Of a DNA stretch of 64,000 nt, positions 1 through 8,396 are shown piece by piece. The stretch lies in NCBI RefSeq assembly GCF_040581415.1, contig NZ_CP114014.1, positions 124,001 through 188,000 on the forward strand. Reading direction: 5' to 3'. The DNA is from Paraconexibacter sp040581415 (lineage in GTDB: Bacteria > Actinomycetota > Thermoleophilia > Solirubrobacterales > Solirubrobacteraceae). Numbering within the stretch: position 1 is the stretch's first letter; every line of letters begins with the position of its first letter. A model generated the notes under the pieces. The model saw nothing but the letters and a program-made list of their open reading frames with translations. It ran no database searches and was not told the DNA's origin. The position numbers and the translations under genes are program-made.

Positions 1-2
1 CC

Positions 3-167
3 GCGGGCTTCCTGGCGCGGTCGGCCCTGCTGGCGGCGATCCCGGTGGTCCTGCTGGCGGCGGGCGTGATGCGGCCGGAGGAGAAGGCGGGCCTGCGGGC
101 GCTGGTCGCGTCCCGTCGCGGTCGGGGTCGTGGCCGCGGCGGCGGGGACACCCCCTCCACCGTCTGA
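3..167 (+). CDS. C-terminal end of a membrane protein, possibly a polysaccharide exporter (partial)
   Basis: Only the last 54 codons are inside the window. They encode a hydrophobic stretch (AGFLARSALLAAIPVVLLAA) that looks like a final transmembrane helix, then a short basic, Gly/Arg-rich cytoplasmic tail ending TPSTV and a TGA at 165-167. The glycosyltransferases and sugar transferase just downstream suggest an oligosaccharide flippase or polymerase of the same surface-glycan locus. That is inferred from position; the fragment is too short to assign a family. Confidence 0.5.
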   Translation, partial: AGFLARSALLAAIPVVLLAAGVMRPEEKAGLRALVASRRGRGRGRGGGDTPSTV

Positions 168-240
168 CGACCAATTCTGGTCGCTGGCACGACCACAATC
201 GGACGTCAGACGCCCGAAGCGGGGAGTGCCCGCACGGGCC

Positions 241-1188
241 TCAGAGGCGGGCGCCGCCCTTGTTCAGCTCGAACGCCGCCTCGCGCAGGCCCTCGCCCTC
301 GTTCGGGCGCAGCGTCGCGGACACGTGCCGGCGGTAGCGCTTGGGATCGTGGCCGGGGAGCACGACGGCGACGACCGAGCGGACGAAGTAGGTGTAGGCC
401 GTGAGCCAGCGGACCGTCCACGCCGCCAGCCGCGAGTGGTGCTTGCGCATGTAGCGGTCCCGGTTGCGCGAGAGCTCGACGATGCGGCGCTCGGGGACGA
501 CGTCCGTGCTGAGTTGCTCGTGGTGGATCGCCTGCGCCCCCGGCACGTACAGCGTGTGCCAGCCGGCGTCGTCGAGGCGCTTGCAGAAGTCGACCTCGTC
601 GGAGTAGACGAAGAACAGCGGGTCCAGCCAGCCGATCTGGGCGGCGGCGTCGGTCCGCACGAGCATGGCCGCGCTCTGCGCCCAGTCCACGCGGCGCGTC
701 CGGTCGCCGCCCGACTGCACGGTGGTGATCCGGTGCAGGCCGAGCGCCGCGGCCAGCGCGGTCGCCGGCGTCGGGAAGCGCCAGGCGCAAGGCTGCGCTC
801 GGCCCTTCGGGTCCAGCAGCTGGGCCCCGGCGGCCCCGGCCTCGGGGTCGGCCTCGAGGGCCGCGATCAGTGCCTCCGTGGCCCCGGGCTGCAGCTCGGA
901 GTCCTCGTTCAGCAGCAGCCCGAAGCGCCCGCGGGCACGCTGCAGCAGCAGCGTGTCGTTCTCCGCCTTCCCGCGGCGCCGGTCGTTGACGATGACGCCG
1001 TCGACCGTGGGATGGGCACGGGCGGCACCGACCGAGCCGTCGCCGGACGCGTTGTCCAGGACCAGGACCTCCGTCGCGACCCCGGCCGCGTGGAGCCGCT
1101 CGCGCTCGGCGGCGATCGCGTCCAGCCCGCGCACGAGCAGCTCTCGCTGCGCCGTGTTCACGATGAGGAAGGACAGGTCGACCGCCAC
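241..1188 (-). CDS. Glycosyltransferase family 2 (rhamnosyltransferase-like)
   Basis: A cytoplasmic GT-A glycosyltransferase that probably adds a sugar from a nucleotide donor to a lipid-linked glycan. The N-terminus has the family beta strand (VDLSFLIVNT), then VLDNASGDGS, which matches the DNAS/DGS nucleotide-binding motif of WbbL-type rhamnosyltransferases. LLNEDSEL stands where the metal-binding Asp motif is expected. A YSDEVDFCKR segment matches the acidic motif often written DEDxxxxxR. I chose the GTG at 1188, which gives MAVDLSF and has GGGAGG just upstream; a GTG at 1209 would add seven residues. It is divergent from the GT4 gene at 1236, with about 47 bp between them. The acceptor sugar cannot be read from sequence. 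Confidence 0.85.
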   Translation of the reverse strand: MAVDLSFLIVNTAQRELLVRGLDAIAAERERLHAAGVATEVLVLDNASGDGSVGAARAHPTVDGVIVNDRRRGKAENDTLLLQRARGRFGLLLNEDSELQPGATEALIAALEADPEAGAAGAQLLDPKGRAQPCAWRFPTPATALAAALGLHRITTVQSGGDRTRRVDWAQSAAMLVRTDAAAQIGWLDPLFFVYSDEVDFCKRLDDAGWHTLYVPGAQAIHHEQLSTDVVPERRIVELSRNRDRYMRKHHSRLAAWTVRWLTAYTYFVRSVVAVVLPGHDPKRYRRHVSATLRPNEGEGLREAAFELNKGGARL

Positions 1189-1235
1189 GCCCCTCCCATT
1201 CAACAACACCGCGGTCGCGTATCGTCGCGCGGGCC

Positions 1236-2315
1236 GTGCGCGTCCATCTCGTCGATCCCCCGGCCTACACGCCGCCTTACGACCGCGCGCTGTGCGCCGC
1301 CCTGGCCGCGGCGGGGGCGGACGTCACGCTCGTCACCTCCCACTTCCGCCACGGCGACGTGCCGCCGGCGCACGGCTACGCCGTCGACGAGCGCTTCTAC
1401 CGCCGCGCCGTCCCCCGGCCGGTGCAGCACGTCCCGGACATGCTCGGCTACGCACGAGCCCGCGCCCGGCCACCGCGGCCGGACGTCGTCCACTGGCAGT
1501 GGGCCTCGATCCAGGAGCTCGACTGGGCGCTCACCGGCCGCCGCTCACGCTGCGGGCCGATGCGCGTCATCACCGCCCACGACGTCCTGCCGCGGGTGGC
1601 CCGCCGCCTGCAGACGGCGGGCCAGCGGCGGCTCTACGCGGGCATGGACGCGGTGGTCGCCCACACCGCGCACGGCCGGGAGCGCCTGATCGCCGAGGCC
1701 GGCGTCGATCCCGGCCGGGTGCACGTGATCCCGCACGGCGCGTTCACCCACCTCGCGGACGTCGAGCCGCAGGCCCCGCCGGAGCTGGAAAGGGCCGGCG
1801 CGAGTGCCGACGCGCCGCCTGCGGCGCTGCTCTTCGGCCTGCTGAAGCCCTACAAGGGGCTCGACCTCCTCTACGAGGCGTGGCGCAACCTCCCGGCCGG
1901 CGCGGGGCAGCTGTGGATCGTCGGGGCGCCCCGGATGGAGCTGCCGCCGGCGCCGCCCGGGGTGACCGTCGTGCCGCGGTTCGTCACCGACGCCGAGGCG
2001 GCCTGGTGCCTGCGCGCCGCGGCGCTGACCGTCCTGCCGTACCGCGCGATCGAGATGTCGGGGGTGCTGTTCAGCGCGCTCGGGCTGGGGCGGCCGCTGC
2101 TGCTCTCGGACGTCGGCGGCTTCCCGGAGGTCGCCGCCGCAGCCCACGTCCCCGCAGGCGACGCCGACGCCCTCGGCGCGGAGCTGCAGCGGCTGCTCGG
2201 CGATCCCGCGGCCCGCGATGCCCTCGCCGGCGCATCCGCGCAGGCGGCCCGCACCACCTACGCCTGGGACGCGATCGCCGCGCGGCACCTGGAGCTCTAC
2301 GCACGGAAATCGTGA
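1236..2315 (+). CDS. Glycosyltransferase family 4
   Basis: A 359-residue GT-B retaining glycosyltransferase. The N-terminal Rossmann domain opens MRVHLVDPPAYTPPYDRALC. The C-terminal domain has the HGAF segment, the donor-side LLKPYKGLDLLYEAW motif, and the region VLFSALGLGRPLLLSDVGGFPE, which corresponds to the family EX7E area although the first Glu is replaced (EMSGVLFSALGLG). The GTG at 1236 is the only sensible start. It lies divergent to the GT2 gene and 76 bp before the SIMPL gene, inside the surface-glycan locus. The likely role is sugar addition to an exopolysaccharide or glycolipid; the substrate is unknown. Confidence 0.85.
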   Translation: MRVHLVDPPAYTPPYDRALCAALAAAGADVTLVTSHFRHGDVPPAHGYAVDERFYRRAVPRPVQHVPDMLGYARARARPPRPDVVHWQWASIQELDWALTGRRSRCGPMRVITAHDVLPRVARRLQTAGQRRLYAGMDAVVAHTAHGRERLIAEAGVDPGRVHVIPHGAFTHLADVEPQAPPELERAGASADAPPAALLFGLLKPYKGLDLLYEAWRNLPAGAGQLWIVGAPRMELPPAPPGVTVVPRFVTDAEAAWCLRAAALTVLPYRAIEMSGVLFSALGLGRPLLLSDVGGFPEVAAAAHVPAGDADALGAELQRLLGDPAARDALAGASAQAARTTYAWDAIAARHLELYARKS

Positions 2316-2391
2316 CGGCGCGGTGGGCGCGCCGTAGTACCCCCAGCGCGGCCCGGACGGCCGCCCACCCGCTCCCCACCGAGGAGGACCC

Positions 2392-3105
2392 ATGAGGATC
2401 CCCACGGTCGCCGCCCTGGCGACCACCCTGGCCCTGGCCGCCGCCACCGCCGCTCCCGCCGTCGCTGCCGCCGACGACACGGCCGCCACCCTGTCGATCA
2501 ACGGGACGGGGGTCACGATGATCACCCCCGACGTCGCGACCATCTCGGTCGAGGTCCGCTCCGGGTCCGCGAACCGGGTCACCGCCCGCAGCCGCGCGAA
2601 CATCCGTACCAAGAGCGTGCTGAACGCCCTCGCCCGGCAGGGCGTGCTGCGCACCGCGATCACCACCACCGGCGTCGAGCTCAGCCGCACCCAGGTGAAT
2701 CGCAAGAAGGTCTTCTACGCGTCGTCGAACACGATCGTGGTGCGATTCACCGACATTGCCAAGGTCGGCCCGTCGATCGACGCCGTGACCAAGGCGGGCG
2801 CCGACACCGTCGACGGGCCGCAGCTCTCGTTCTCCGATCCCTCGGCCGGCCTGGCCGAGACGACGCGCGCCGCGATCGCCGACGCCCGCCGGCGTGCGGA
2901 CGACGCCGCGGCCGCCGCCGGCCAGCGGGTGACCGGCGTGCAGTCGATCGTCGTCGATCCCTACAGCGTCCCGGAGGTCGCGGGCGGGACGTCCTACGAC
3001 GCTTCGGCGCCGGCGCCGAAGCGCGGCGAGCCGACGCAGGTCGTCGCCGGACGCCAGGAGGCGACCGCCACGGTCCGGATGGTCTTCACCATCGCCCCGG
3101 CGTAG
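2392..3105 (+). CDS. SIMPL-domain (DUF541) secreted protein
   Basis: A 237-residue exported protein. A Sec signal peptide (about residues 1-27, ending PAVAAA) is followed by a SIMPL/DUF541 domain. The opening SINGTGVTMITPDVATISVEV is the typical first strand, and the C-terminus ends in ATATVRMVFTIAP. GAGGAGG sits seven bases before the ATG and fixes the start. SIMPL proteins (the YggE/BP26 group) form periplasmic or secreted oligomers of ill-defined function, often linked to stress. It lies between glycosyltransferase genes, but nothing in its sequence ties it to glycan synthesis. Confidence 0.88.
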   Translation: MRIPTVAALATTLALAAATAAPAVAAADDTAATLSINGTGVTMITPDVATISVEVRSGSANRVTARSRANIRTKSVLNALARQGVLRTAITTTGVELSRTQVNRKKVFYASSNTIVVRFTDIAKVGPSIDAVTKAGADTVDGPQLSFSDPSAGLAETTRAAIADARRRADDAAAAAGQRVTGVQSIVVDPYSVPEVAGGTSYDASAPAPKRGEPTQVVAGRQEATATVRMVFTIAPA

Positions 3106-3161
3106 GGCACGCGTCGGGCCGGGGGCGGACCGGGGTGGCGGGCCGGTAGCCTCCCCGGCCC

Positions 3162-4331
3162 GTGTCCGCCCGCCTCGCCAGGAGCAGCTTCTGGGCCGCC
3201 ACCGGCGGGCTCGTCTTCGGGCAGCTGGGGTACCCCGCGGCGCTGCGGCTGCTGCCCCGGCGCCCGCTCGCCGCGGCGCCGCGCGACGCCGCGCTCCCGT
3301 CGGTCAGCCTCGTCATCGCGGCGTACAAGGAGCAGGAGGTCATCGCCGCGAAGGTCGCCAACGCCCTCGCGCTCGACTATCCCCGCGAGCTTCTGGAGGT
3401 CGTCGTTGCCTGCGACGGCTCGCCCGACGCGACCGCCGAGCGCGCCCGCGCGGCCGGGGCGGACGTGGTCCTCGAGCTGCCGCGCGGCGGCAAGATCCGG
3501 GCCCAGGACGCCGCCGTCGCCCGCTCGAGCGCCGACGTCGTCGCGTTCGGCGACGCCAACGCGCAGTGGGCGCCGGACGCCCTGCGCGAGCTGGTGCGCC
3601 CGTTCGCCGACCCCGAGGTCGCCTACGTCTGCGGGCAGGTGTCGTTCGTGAACCCGGACGGCGCAGCCGGGACGAACCAGGAGGGGCTCTACTGGCGCTA
3701 CGAGATGTGGCTGCGCGCGGCCGAGTCCGCGCGCTGGTCGGTCACTGCCGGCAACGGCGCCATCTACGCGACGCGCCGCACCGACTACCTCGTCGTGGAC
3801 GCCGTGATGGGCCACGACCTGAGCCTGCCGTTCAACCTGGTCCGCCGCGGCCGCCGGGCCGTGTACGCGCCCGACGCGCACGCAAGCGAGAAGATGGTCC
3901 CGTCGATCGAGGGCGAGTGGCAGCGCAAGCGGCGGATGATGAGCCACGCCTGGGCGATCATCCTGCGCGGCGGCCTGCTGGATCCGCGCGGCTTCCCGCC
4001 CCCGTACCTGCTGATGCTGGTCGGCCATCGCTGGCTGCGCTACGCGGCCCCGTTCCTGCACCTGGTCGTGCTCGCGACCGGTGCACGGCTCGCGGTCCGG
4101 CCCGGCAACTCCGCGGGCGCCGGCAACCGCGGCGGCGCCTCCGTCCCGCGGCTGGCGTTCGCCGCCCACGTCGCCCTGCTCGCCGCGGCCCAGGCAGGCG
4201 GGGGCGCAGGCCGCGCCGGCCTGATCGCCCGCTACTACACGCTGACGAACGCCTCGATCGCCGCCGGCCTGCACGACCACCTCCGGCACGGCACCGCCGC
4301 CGGCTGGGACGCCCCGGAGGGCACACGATGA
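3162..4331 (+). CDS. Membrane glycosyltransferase family 2 (processive type)
   Basis: A 389-residue GT2 enzyme with one N-terminal membrane segment and two or three weak C-terminal ones (after PYLLMLVGHRWLRY). The catalytic core has VSLVIAAYKEQEVI, the nucleotide Asp in ACDGSPD, FGDANAQW in the DxD position, CGQVSF, GHDLSLPF as the general-base region, and QRKRRM resembling the Q(Q/R)xRW motif of hyaluronan/cellulose synthases. It probably polymerises or extends a surface glycan at the inner membrane. Start is GTG 3162. Its TGA overlaps the ATG of the sugar transferase by four bases, so the two are coupled. Confidence 0.85.
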   Translation: MSARLARSSFWAATGGLVFGQLGYPAALRLLPRRPLAAAPRDAALPSVSLVIAAYKEQEVIAAKVANALALDYPRELLEVVVACDGSPDATAERARAAGADVVLELPRGGKIRAQDAAVARSSADVVAFGDANAQWAPDALRELVRPFADPEVAYVCGQVSFVNPDGAAGTNQEGLYWRYEMWLRAAESARWSVTAGNGAIYATRRTDYLVVDAVMGHDLSLPFNLVRRGRRAVYAPDAHASEKMVPSIEGEWQRKRRMMSHAWAIILRGGLLDPRGFPPPYLLMLVGHRWLRYAAPFLHLVVLATGARLAVRPGNSAGAGNRGGASVPRLAFAAHVALLAAAQAGGGAGRAGLIARYYTLTNASIAAGLHDHLRHGTAAGWDAPEGTR

Positions 4332-4975
4332 ACGACCCCGCAGGCCGGCCGACCCCGACCCCGGGCGGGCAGCCCGAGCGGTTCGGGGTCCGCCGCATCG
4401 TCGATGTCCTCGTCAGCGGGGTCGCGCTCGCGCTCGCGTCACCCGTCCTGCTGGTCGCCGTGGTCGCGATCCGCCTGGAGAGCCCCGGCCACCCGATCTA
4501 CCGCCAGCGGCGCAGCGGCCTGGGCGGCAGCGAGTTCGACGTCATCAAGCTGCGGACGATGGTCTCGGGCGCGGAGTTCATCGGCGCCGGGCTGGCGGTC
4601 GACGCGGGGGACGCGCGGATCACGAAGGTCGGCGCGTTCCTGCGGCGGACCTCGATCGACGAGCTGCCGAACCTCGTCAACGTCCTGCGCGGGGAGATGT
4701 CGCTCATCGGCCCGCGCCCGACGCTGCCGCAGCAGGTCGAGCAGTACACCGATCGCCAGCGCGGCCGGCTGGCCGTCAAACCCGGCCTGACGGGCTGGGC
4801 CCAGGTCAACGGCCGCGCCTCACTGCCGTGGAGCGAGCGCATCGAGCTCGACCTCTGGTACATCGCGCACCGCTCGCTGCGCCTCGACGCCCGGATCATC
4901 GTCCGGACGGTCAAGGTCCTGCTCGGCGGCGGGGGCGACACCTACCGCGGCGAGGCGGGCGGCTGGCGGCCGTAG
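4328..4975 (+). CDS. Undecaprenyl-phosphate sugar-1-phosphate transferase (WcaJ/ExoY type)
   Basis: A 215-residue initiating glycosyltransferase of the bacterial sugar transferase family, which puts the first sugar-phosphate on undecaprenyl phosphate at the membrane. One N-terminal hydrophobic hairpin (IVDVLVSGVALALASPVLLV) precedes the core: PIYRQRRSGLGGSEFDVIKL, RTMV, the RRTSIDELPNLVNVLRGEMS block, IGPRP, and KPGLTGWAQVNGR. This is the short, ExoY-like form without the N-terminal multi-helix domain of WcaJ. The ATG at 4328 overlaps the previous stop (ATGA). It is probably the first committed step for the glycan built by this locus. Confidence 0.92.
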   Translation: MNDPAGRPTPTPGGQPERFGVRRIVDVLVSGVALALASPVLLVAVVAIRLESPGHPIYRQRRSGLGGSEFDVIKLRTMVSGAEFIGAGLAVDAGDARITKVGAFLRRTSIDELPNLVNVLRGEMSLIGPRPTLPQQVEQYTDRQRGRLAVKPGLTGWAQVNGRASLPWSERIELDLWYIAHRSLRLDARIIVRTVKVLLGGGGDTYRGEAGGWRP

Positions 4976-4997
4976 AGCCCAGCCCGCGGACCAGAGC

Positions 4998-5024
4998 GGG
5001 AGTTGGCCCCCTGGGCCAACTCCC
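4998..5024. terminator. Bidirectional hairpin terminator
   Basis: A perfect 12-bp inverted repeat, GGGAGTTGGCCC and GGGCCAACTCCC, separated by CCT. It lies between the convergent sugar transferase (stop 4975) and DUF3105 gene (stop 5050). There is no T-run, as is usual in high-GC genomes. Confidence 0.7.
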
Positions 5025-5049
5025 GACCGTCGATCGCCCCCTGGGCGGT

Positions 5050-5757
5050 CTACGGCACGAGTTCCGGGCCCTTGTCCGTGTAGTCCTTGCGGAACGCGCG
5101 GATCGCGTCGAAGACCTGGTCGTTCATCGCGGGGCAGGCCAGGAGCTGGCCCCAGGCCGCGGCGGCGACCTTCGGCTTCATGCCGGTGTTGTTCTGGAAG
5201 ACGAGCACGTGGTAGGCGTCGGAGCCGTTGAGCTCCTCGCTGCCGAGGGTCTCCAGCTGGTTCACGGTCTTCACCGGCGTGCCCGGCGGGTACTGGATCT
5301 CGATGCGCCCGTGCTCGAGCGAGTGGACGTAGTTCTCCTTGGCGGGCTCGTTCCCGGCGGCGTAGATGCCGTCGGTGGCCGGGATCTCGTTGTGGTCGCC
5401 CGACGTCGGCGGGTTGGTCTTGTACGTGACCTCGCCGGTGACGTGGTTGCTGCCTTCGATCTCCGGGCTGGAGAGGACGCAGCCTGCGGCCTTCGCGGCC
5501 GGGGCCAGCTCGGTGATCTTCACCGGCGGGATGGCGACCTTCGCGTCGATGCCGCCCTCCTCCACCGTGCCGGTGCTCTCACCGCCGCCGCCGCTGGACG
5601 CGATCAGCGCGCCGGCGCCGCCGAGGATCGCGATGACGAGGACGACCCCGAACACCAGCTGGATCCGCTTGCTCGTGGCGGCCGCCTTCGCGGCTTGCGC
5701 CTCCTGGGCCTCGCGCTCGGCCTTGCGGGCGGCTTTCTCTTCCTGGCGGCTGCTCAT
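5050..5757 (-). CDS. DUF3105 single-pass membrane protein
   Basis: A 235-residue protein with a charged cytoplasmic N-terminus rich in Lys, Glu and Ala (a likely coiled coil, residues 3-30), one transmembrane helix (about 33-53, LVFGVVLVIAILGGAGALI), and an extracytoplasmic DUF3105 domain. Family signatures are NPPTSGDH, YVHSLEHGRIEIQY and AWGQLLACPAMND. The start is the ATG at 5757, which overlaps the stop of the upstream hydrolase gene (ATGA); a longer reading from further upstream would run into that gene. DUF3105 has no established function. The conserved His/Asp residues (SGDH, EHGR) hint at metal binding, but that is inference. Confidence 0.88.
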   Translation of the reverse strand: MSSRQEEKAARKAEREAQEAQAAKAAATSKRIQLVFGVVLVIAILGGAGALIASSGGGGESTGTVEEGGIDAKVAIPPVKITELAPAAKAAGCVLSSPEIEGSNHVTGEVTYKTNPPTSGDHNEIPATDGIYAAGNEPAKENYVHSLEHGRIEIQYPPGTPVKTVNQLETLGSEELNGSDAYHVLVFQNNTGMKPKVAAAAWGQLLACPAMNDQVFDAIRAFRKDYTDKGPELVP

Positions 5758-6590
5758 CGTGCGCGTAAGGGTAGGCGAACGGGCGCCTCCGGCGCGTCGG
5801 ACGGCCACACCTCCTGGAGGAACGACTTCACCTCGCGGGTGAGGCGCTGGGGGGAGAGGCGCATCTCGAGGATCGAGGCGGCTTCGACCAGGCGGGCGTT
5901 CGGGAGCTCGTCGGCCAGCATTCCGGCGTCCGTCATCGGGTGGACCGGGTCACGCCGGTGGCCGATGATCAGCGTCGGCTGCTGCAGCTCGCGACGGATC
6001 CGGGACGGGGGCGCGACGCGGGCGAAGAACAGGCCCTGCAGGACGGCGGCGCTCGGCCGCGGGTCCTGCCGGACGAGGTCCAGCGCGACGTCGGCGGGGC
6101 CGGCGGGCAGCGGGAGCAGGCGCGCGACCCGGCTGACGAACCGCAGCGCCGGCTCCCCGAACGTGAGCGCCAGCATCAGCGGCGTGAACGCCACGGCGCA
6201 GCCGATCAGGGCGTGGTCGAGGACCGGCATCTCGATCAGCAGGCCCTTCACGCGGTCGGGCGCGAGCGCGGCGGCCTCGAGCGCGGTGTTGGCCCCGAGC
6301 GAGAGGCCGCCGACCACGGCCTCGTCGACCTCGAGATGGTCGAGCAGGCCGATCACCTGCTCCCCGAACGCGGTCATCGAGTACTTCCACATCTCGCGGG
6401 GGCGGTCGGAGTCACCGTGCCCGAGCAGGTCCATGGTCACGACGCGGTAGCCGCGGCGCGAGAGGTGCTCGGCGAGCGGCGTCATCAGCTTCTGGTTGAA
6501 GAGCAGCCCGTGGATCAGGACGACCACCCGGTCGCCGGCGCCGTGCTCGTCGTAGGCGAGCCGGTGCCCGGCGTGCATGAACGTGCCCAT
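5754..6590 (-). CDS. Alpha/beta hydrolase with no obvious catalytic His
   Basis: A 278-residue alpha/beta-hydrolase fold protein. HGLLFNQKL is the oxyanion-hole loop, GGLSLGAN is the nucleophile elbow (GxSxG), and IGHRRDPVHP supplies the usual acid Asp. In the C-terminal segment where the catalytic His is expected (RLVEAASILEMRLSPQRL) I see no His, so it may be catalytically altered. The substrate is unknown. ATG 6590 faces the divergent short-chain dehydrogenase across a 112-bp gap holding a palindromic site at 6613-6627. Its stop overlaps the DUF3105 start, so the two are coupled. Confidence 0.85.
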   Translation of the reverse strand: MGTFMHAGHRLAYDEHGAGDRVVVLIHGLLFNQKLMTPLAEHLSRRGYRVVTMDLLGHGDSDRPREMWKYSMTAFGEQVIGLLDHLEVDEAVVGGLSLGANTALEAAALAPDRVKGLLIEMPVLDHALIGCAVAFTPLMLALTFGEPALRFVSRVARLLPLPAGPADVALDLVRQDPRPSAAVLQGLFFARVAPPSRIRRELQQPTLIIGHRRDPVHPMTDAGMLADELPNARLVEAASILEMRLSPQRLTREVKSFLQEVWPSDAPEAPVRLPLRAR

Positions 6591-6612
6591 CCTCCGAGTC
6601 TACGGTCCGCAG

Positions 6613-6627
6613 CTGAACCGGATTCAG
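6613..6627. promoter_or_regulatory. Palindromic operator-like site CTGAACCGGATTCAG
   Basis: CTGAA and TTCAG arms flank five bases in the divergent promoter region of the alpha/beta hydrolase and the short-chain dehydrogenase. The same arms and spacing recur at 38664-38678, before an acyl-CoA carboxylase gene. This looks like a TetR-family operator; the regulator is not identified. Confidence 0.5.
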
Positions 6628-6702
6628 CACGGGAACGTGTAACTGGCTAAGGTTGACGCCAGCGTCACTTTTCGTCCCGGCATCGAGCAGGAGAGAGTTC
6701 CC

Positions 6703-7593
6703 ATGGCCAAGCAGCCCCGCATCCTCAGTGGTCAGGTCGTCGCCATCACCGGCGGCGCCCGCGGCATCGGCAAGGAGACGGCCCGCGCGCTCGTCGCCCA
6801 GGGGATGAAGGTCGCGATCGGCGACCTCGACCTCGCCGCGACCGAGAAGACCGCCGCCGAGCTCGGGGGTGGGCGGGATCAGGTCAAGGGCTACGCGCTC
6901 AACGTGACCGACCGCGACTCCTTCACCGCCTTCATCGACGGCGCCGAGCGGGACCTCGGTCCGCTCGACGTGCTGATCAACAACGCCGGGATCATGCAGC
7001 TCGGGCCGTTCCTCGAGGAGGACGACCTGACCGCGCACCGTCAGGTCGACATCAACGTGCACGGCGTCCTCTACGGCATGAAGATCGTCCTGCCGCGCTT
7101 CGCCGCCCGCGGCCGCGGCCACCTCGTGAACATCGCGTCGTCGGCCGGCAAGGGCGGCTTCCCCGGCGGCGCCACCTACTGCGGGACCAAGCACTTCGTG
7201 GTCGGCGTCTCCGAGGCGGTACGCGGCGAGCTGCGCGGGACCGACGTCGAGGTCAGCTGCGTCATGCCGGGTGTCGTCAACACCGAGCTCGCGACCGGCC
7301 TGAAGGAGGCCCGCGGGGTCAAGAACGTCCAGCCGCAGGACGTCGCCGAGGCGATCGTCGAGGCGCTGCAGGTCCCGCGGTTCGACGTCTTCGTCCCCAA
7401 GTCGATCGGTCCGATCACGAGCGTCATGGGCCTCGTCCCCCGCCGTGGCCGCGAGGCGATCGTGCGCGTCATGAAGGCCGACCAGGTCCTCGCGTCCGCC
7501 GACCCGAATGCCCGCAAGGCCTACGAGCTGCGCGCGGCGGCCTCCGAGCCCGGCCTCGAGCCCGGCGAGCAGGTCAAGCAGCTGACCGAGTAG
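6703..7593 (+). CDS. SDR-family oxidoreductase
   Basis: A 296-residue short-chain dehydrogenase/reductase. It has the cofactor motif TGGARGIGKE, GDLDLAATEK (an acidic end of strand beta-2, suggesting NAD preference), NNAGIM, and the catalytic Ser in IASSAGKGG followed by YCGTK (YxxxK). The C-terminal 40 residues (about 255-296) extend beyond the basic SDR core, as in several actinobacterial lipid-related SDRs. AGGAGAG lies eight bases before the ATG. Its promoter region carries the palindrome at 6613-6627, suggesting control with fatty-acid genes. The substrate is unknown. Confidence 0.9.
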   Translation: MAKQPRILSGQVVAITGGARGIGKETARALVAQGMKVAIGDLDLAATEKTAAELGGGRDQVKGYALNVTDRDSFTAFIDGAERDLGPLDVLINNAGIMQLGPFLEEDDLTAHRQVDINVHGVLYGMKIVLPRFAARGRGHLVNIASSAGKGGFPGGATYCGTKHFVVGVSEAVRGELRGTDVEVSCVMPGVVNTELATGLKEARGVKNVQPQDVAEAIVEALQVPRFDVFVPKSIGPITSVMGLVPRRGREAIVRVMKADQVLASADPNARKAYELRAAASEPGLEPGEQVKQLTE

Positions 7594-7608
7594 CCCAGGC
7601 CGCGCGGT

Positions 7609-7614
7609 TATAGT
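7609..7614 (+). promoter_or_regulatory. Possible -10 box (TATAGT) for the peroxiredoxin gene
   Basis: TATAGT lies just after the SDR stop and about 57 bases before the peroxiredoxin ATG, within a locally AT-richer stretch (7606-7645). No convincing -35 box is visible 17 bases upstream. Confidence 0.3.
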
Positions 7615-7670
7615 GAAAGTCGATCGGACATTTGTTCTTTCCGACAGTCACGAGACCGGAGACCACCCCC

Positions 7671-8339
7671 ATGAGCCTGACCATCGGCGACACCGCCCCC
7701 GACTTCGAGGCCGACACCACTGACGGCCGCATCCAGTTCCACGACTGGATCGGCGACAGCTGGGCCGTCCTCTTCTCCCACCCGCGCGCGTTCACGCCGG
7801 TGTGCACCACGGAGCTCGGCTACATGGCGAGCATCAAGCCCGAGTTCGACCGGCGCGGCGTGAAGATCATCGCGATCTCGACCGACCCGGCCGAGGGCAG
7901 CGCGGAGTGGTCGAAGGACATCGAGGCCTCGCAGGGGGCGGCGGTCAACTACCCGATCATCGGGGACACCGACCACGCGGTCGCCAAGGCCTACGGCATG
8001 CTGCCGGCCGACGTGGAGGGCGACCCGACCGCTCGCACGCCCGCCCAGAACGCGACGCTGCGCAACGTCTTCGTCATCGGGCCGGACAAGAAGATCAAGC
8101 TGCTCCTGATCTACCCGATGACCACGGGCCGCAACTTCGACGAGGTCCTGCGCGTCATCGACTCGCTGCAGCTGACGGCGGGCCACGCGGTCGCGACGCC
8201 GGCCCAGTGGCAGCCGGGCAGCCCGGTCATCATCGCCGGCTCGGTGACGAACGACGCGGCGAAGGAGAAGTACCCGGACGGGTGGGAGGAGCCGCTCCCC
8301 TACATCCGGGTCGTCCCGGACCCCACGACCGCGGCGTAG
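7671..8339 (+). CDS. 1-Cys peroxiredoxin (Prx6-type)
   Basis: A 222-residue cytoplasmic thiol peroxidase that reduces hydrogen peroxide and organic peroxides. The signature PRAFTPVCTTELG carries the peroxidatic Cys (residue 45). The C-terminal arm typical of Prx6 is present: ARTPAQNATLRNVFVIGPD, KLLLIYPMTTGRNFDEVLRVID and a final domain ending near KYPDGWEEPLPYIR. No resolving Cys is seen in the usual 2-Cys position. The start is the ATG at 7671 (MSLTIGDTAP); an in-frame upstream start would add non-conserved residues. It stands alone, with its own short leader. Confidence 0.93.
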   Translation: MSLTIGDTAPDFEADTTDGRIQFHDWIGDSWAVLFSHPRAFTPVCTTELGYMASIKPEFDRRGVKIIAISTDPAEGSAEWSKDIEASQGAAVNYPIIGDTDHAVAKAYGMLPADVEGDPTARTPAQNATLRNVFVIGPDKKIKLLLIYPMTTGRNFDEVLRVIDSLQLTAGHAVATPAQWQPGSPVIIAGSVTNDAAKEKYPDGWEEPLPYIRVVPDPTTAA

Positions 8340-8396
8340 CCACTCGCCGTCCGGCCCCCAGCGCCGAGACCCGTTGTTCATCACCCAGTCCGATGC

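Noticed and set aside
130..1689. A long open frame opposite the first glycosyltransferase
   Set aside because: It has no motif and is the complement of a clear GT2 gene; open antisense frames are common at this GC content.
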